A stretch of DNA of 14,850 bases. Source: an uncultured Lachnospiraceae bacterium (GTDB lineage Bacteria; Bacillota; Clostridia; Lachnospirales; Lachnospiraceae). Under the pieces are notes generated by a model. That model had not been told where the DNA came from. It was given only the letters and a program-made list of their open reading frames with translations, and made no database searches. The stretch covers positions 1-14,850 of the forward strand of contig CAJUJG010000045.1 of NCBI GenBank assembly GCA_910586715.1, read 5' to 3'. The translations under genes and the position numbers were made by a program. This document shows positions 14,401 to 14,850 of this stretch, in pieces (positions within the stretch are counted from its first letter, which is position 1; each line of letters opens with the position of its first letter).

Positions 14401-14850
14401 GCGGGGTGCGACATGCCGGATAAAATCTGTCCGCAATGCGGGGAAAAGCTTGTAAAGGACGGTTTTGACATTCCGTTTGAGACGTTTTTAGGCTTTAAGG
14501 GCAATAAGGAGCCGGATATTGACTTGAATTTTTCAGGTGAGTATCAGAGCAAGGCGCATAAATATACGGAGGTTATTTTCGGCTACGGTCAGACGTTTCG
14601 TGCGGGAACAATCGGTACGCTGGCGGACAAGACGGCGTTTGGATATGTGAAGCGGTATTATGAGGAGCGGGGCGTGAGCAAGCGCACAAGCGAGATTAAC
14701 CGCATTGTCGAGGGGTGCGTCGGCGTACGCAGAACGACGGGACAGCATCCGGGCGGTATTGTGGTGCTTCCGGTGGGGGAGGAGATTAACTCGTTTACAC
14801 CGGTGCAGCATCCGGCAAACGATATGACGACCGACACGGTGACGACGCAT
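11470..14850 (+). CDS. polC: DNA polymerase III alpha subunit, PolC type (3' end beyond window)
   Basis: PolC is the main replicative polymerase of low-GC Gram-positives, with built-in proofreading. The visible 1127 residues run to the window edge without a stop; full PolC is about 1450, so roughly 300 residues are missing. In order: N-terminal domain (1-190), charged linker (about 190-250), OB-fold (about 270-370), PHP start HCH (383-385) and TDH (415-417), then the inserted DnaQ-like exonuclease (about 465-620) with FDIETTG (D470, E472), HNAGFD (D555) and HHRAVDD (H607, D612). After the rest of PHP come the polymerase motif GSRGSVGSS (930-938), a zinc-binding group C958/C961/C987/C990, and PDIDLNFS (1015-1022; D1016, D1018). 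The ATG at 11470 has only GAGG (11462-11465) 4 bases upstream, a close spacing. Exonuclease residues are intact. Confidence 0.97.
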   Translation, partial: MEKRFFEAFPNLKLEGVLHDLCEQTVVEKITATRRKDLLRIYIRSARLIEKEHIYRMEHEIKKQFFAQDTITIKIYERFVLSGQYTPEKLMDLYKESILLELKACEHMLYTMFCQADINFLDEGTMELVLEDGVIAKSKEDALVGILDKVMNERCGFRVKFLVSYKEAKTGKYKEDDEIRIQKIVEHITSRIGAADAGADHESEPALTPKVNNKGAAAEKKETSSPSFSVEKKGFQRADNGKDRGFQRRALKRSDNPNVIFGRDFEDETINIEEIWGEMGEVAIRGKVRVLDKREIRNERTIVSFEITDFTDTIKVKMFVHNEQLSELLNELKEGGFYRLKGVTVNDTFDRELTIGSVVGVAKIPDFTTVRMDNSAKKRVELHCHTKMSDMDGVSDVKDIIKRAKKWGHKAIAITDHGCVQAFTDANHSVSPDDDFKIIYGVEGYLVDDSKEIVTNNKGQTLDETFVVFDIETTGFSPVTNRIIEIGAVKVKAGEIVERFSTFVNPEVPIPFEIEKLTGINDSMVMEAQTIETVLAEFLAFVGDAVLVAHNAGFDVGFIQENAKRQGIATDFTYVDTVGTARTLLTGQAKYTLDAVAKTLGISLENHHRAVDDAECTAQIFVKLIAMLKKDGVETLAALNELGKTSVNAVRKLHSYHIIILAKNQTGRINLYKLISASHLTYFYKRPLIPKTLIEQYREGLIIGSACEAGELFRALLDGQGDERIAEIVKFYDYLEIQPIGNNKFMIASERHRDIHSEEDLIALNKRVVKLGEQFHKPVVATCDVHFLDPQDEVYRRIIMTGKGFKDADDQAPLYLRTTQEMLDEFAYYLGSEKAEEIVVTNTNRIADMCDKITPVRPDKCPPVIENSDQQLRDICYRKAYEMYGKPLPDIVEARLERELNSIISNGFAVMYIIAQKLVWKSVEDGYLVGSRGSVGSSFVATMAGITEVNPLSPHYYCKKCHYSDFDSEEVKKYAGMAGCDMPDKICPQCGEKLVKDGFDIPFETFLGFKGNKEPDIDLNFSGEYQSKAHKYTEVIFGYGQTFRAGTIGTLADKTAFGYVKRYYEERGVSKRTSEINRIVEGCVGVRRTTGQHPGGIVVLPVGEEINSFTPVQHPANDMTTDTVTTH

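Overview
The window looks like a chromosomal stretch from a low-to-moderate GC Clostridia, most likely a member of the Lachnospiraceae. This rests on gene content and order, not on a search: an LL-diaminopimelate aminotransferase (DapL), the Firmicutes-type order pyrH-frr-uppS-cdsA-dxr-rseP-ispG-polC, a Gram-positive replicative polymerase PolC, and strong GGAGG ribosome binding sites throughout. I see no transposase, phage gene, CRISPR array, tRNA or rRNA.

Region 1 (1-2632) holds three separately transcribed genes. A cold-shock protein gene (273-485) sits behind an extended -10 promoter and a leader of about 159 nt. It faces dapL (637-1833, minus strand), and the two share a bidirectional terminator (587-620). 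dapL has a near-consensus promoter overlapped by a dyad. Divergent from it is a conserved gene of unknown function in the YwlG/DUF436 family (2081-2632).

Region 2 (2633-4817) carries an envelope pair: a membrane-anchored NodB-family polysaccharide deacetylase and a bactofilin with a very acidic N-terminal half. This pair occupies the place upstream of pyrH where rpsB-tsf is often found in Firmicutes.

Region 3 (4838-14850) is a long same-strand array. UMP kinase and ribosome recycling factor come first, followed by a terminator-like hairpin and an unusual structured intergenic element of about 180 bp. Then come undecaprenyl diphosphate synthase, CDP-diacylglycerol synthase, DXP reductoisomerase, site-2 protease and IspG, two more hairpins, and polC, which runs off the right edge. 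Dxr and IspG belong to the MEP isoprenoid pathway, UppS uses its products to make the wall lipid carrier, CdsA makes the phospholipid precursor, and RseP is an intramembrane protease. The block therefore links envelope precursor supply with nucleotide, translation and replication genes.

The protein genes are mostly conventional. The most unusual part is the frr-uppS intergenic element (about 6206-6330). One strand segment (GGTGCCCG, 6266-6273) can pair with either of two upstream/downstream partners, each choice enclosing a different strong hairpin, so it has the layout of a two-state RNA switch or a palindromic repeat element. Second in interest are the acidic bactofilin with its neighbouring deacetylase, and a possible long-range pairing in the csp leader that would cover the ribosome binding site.
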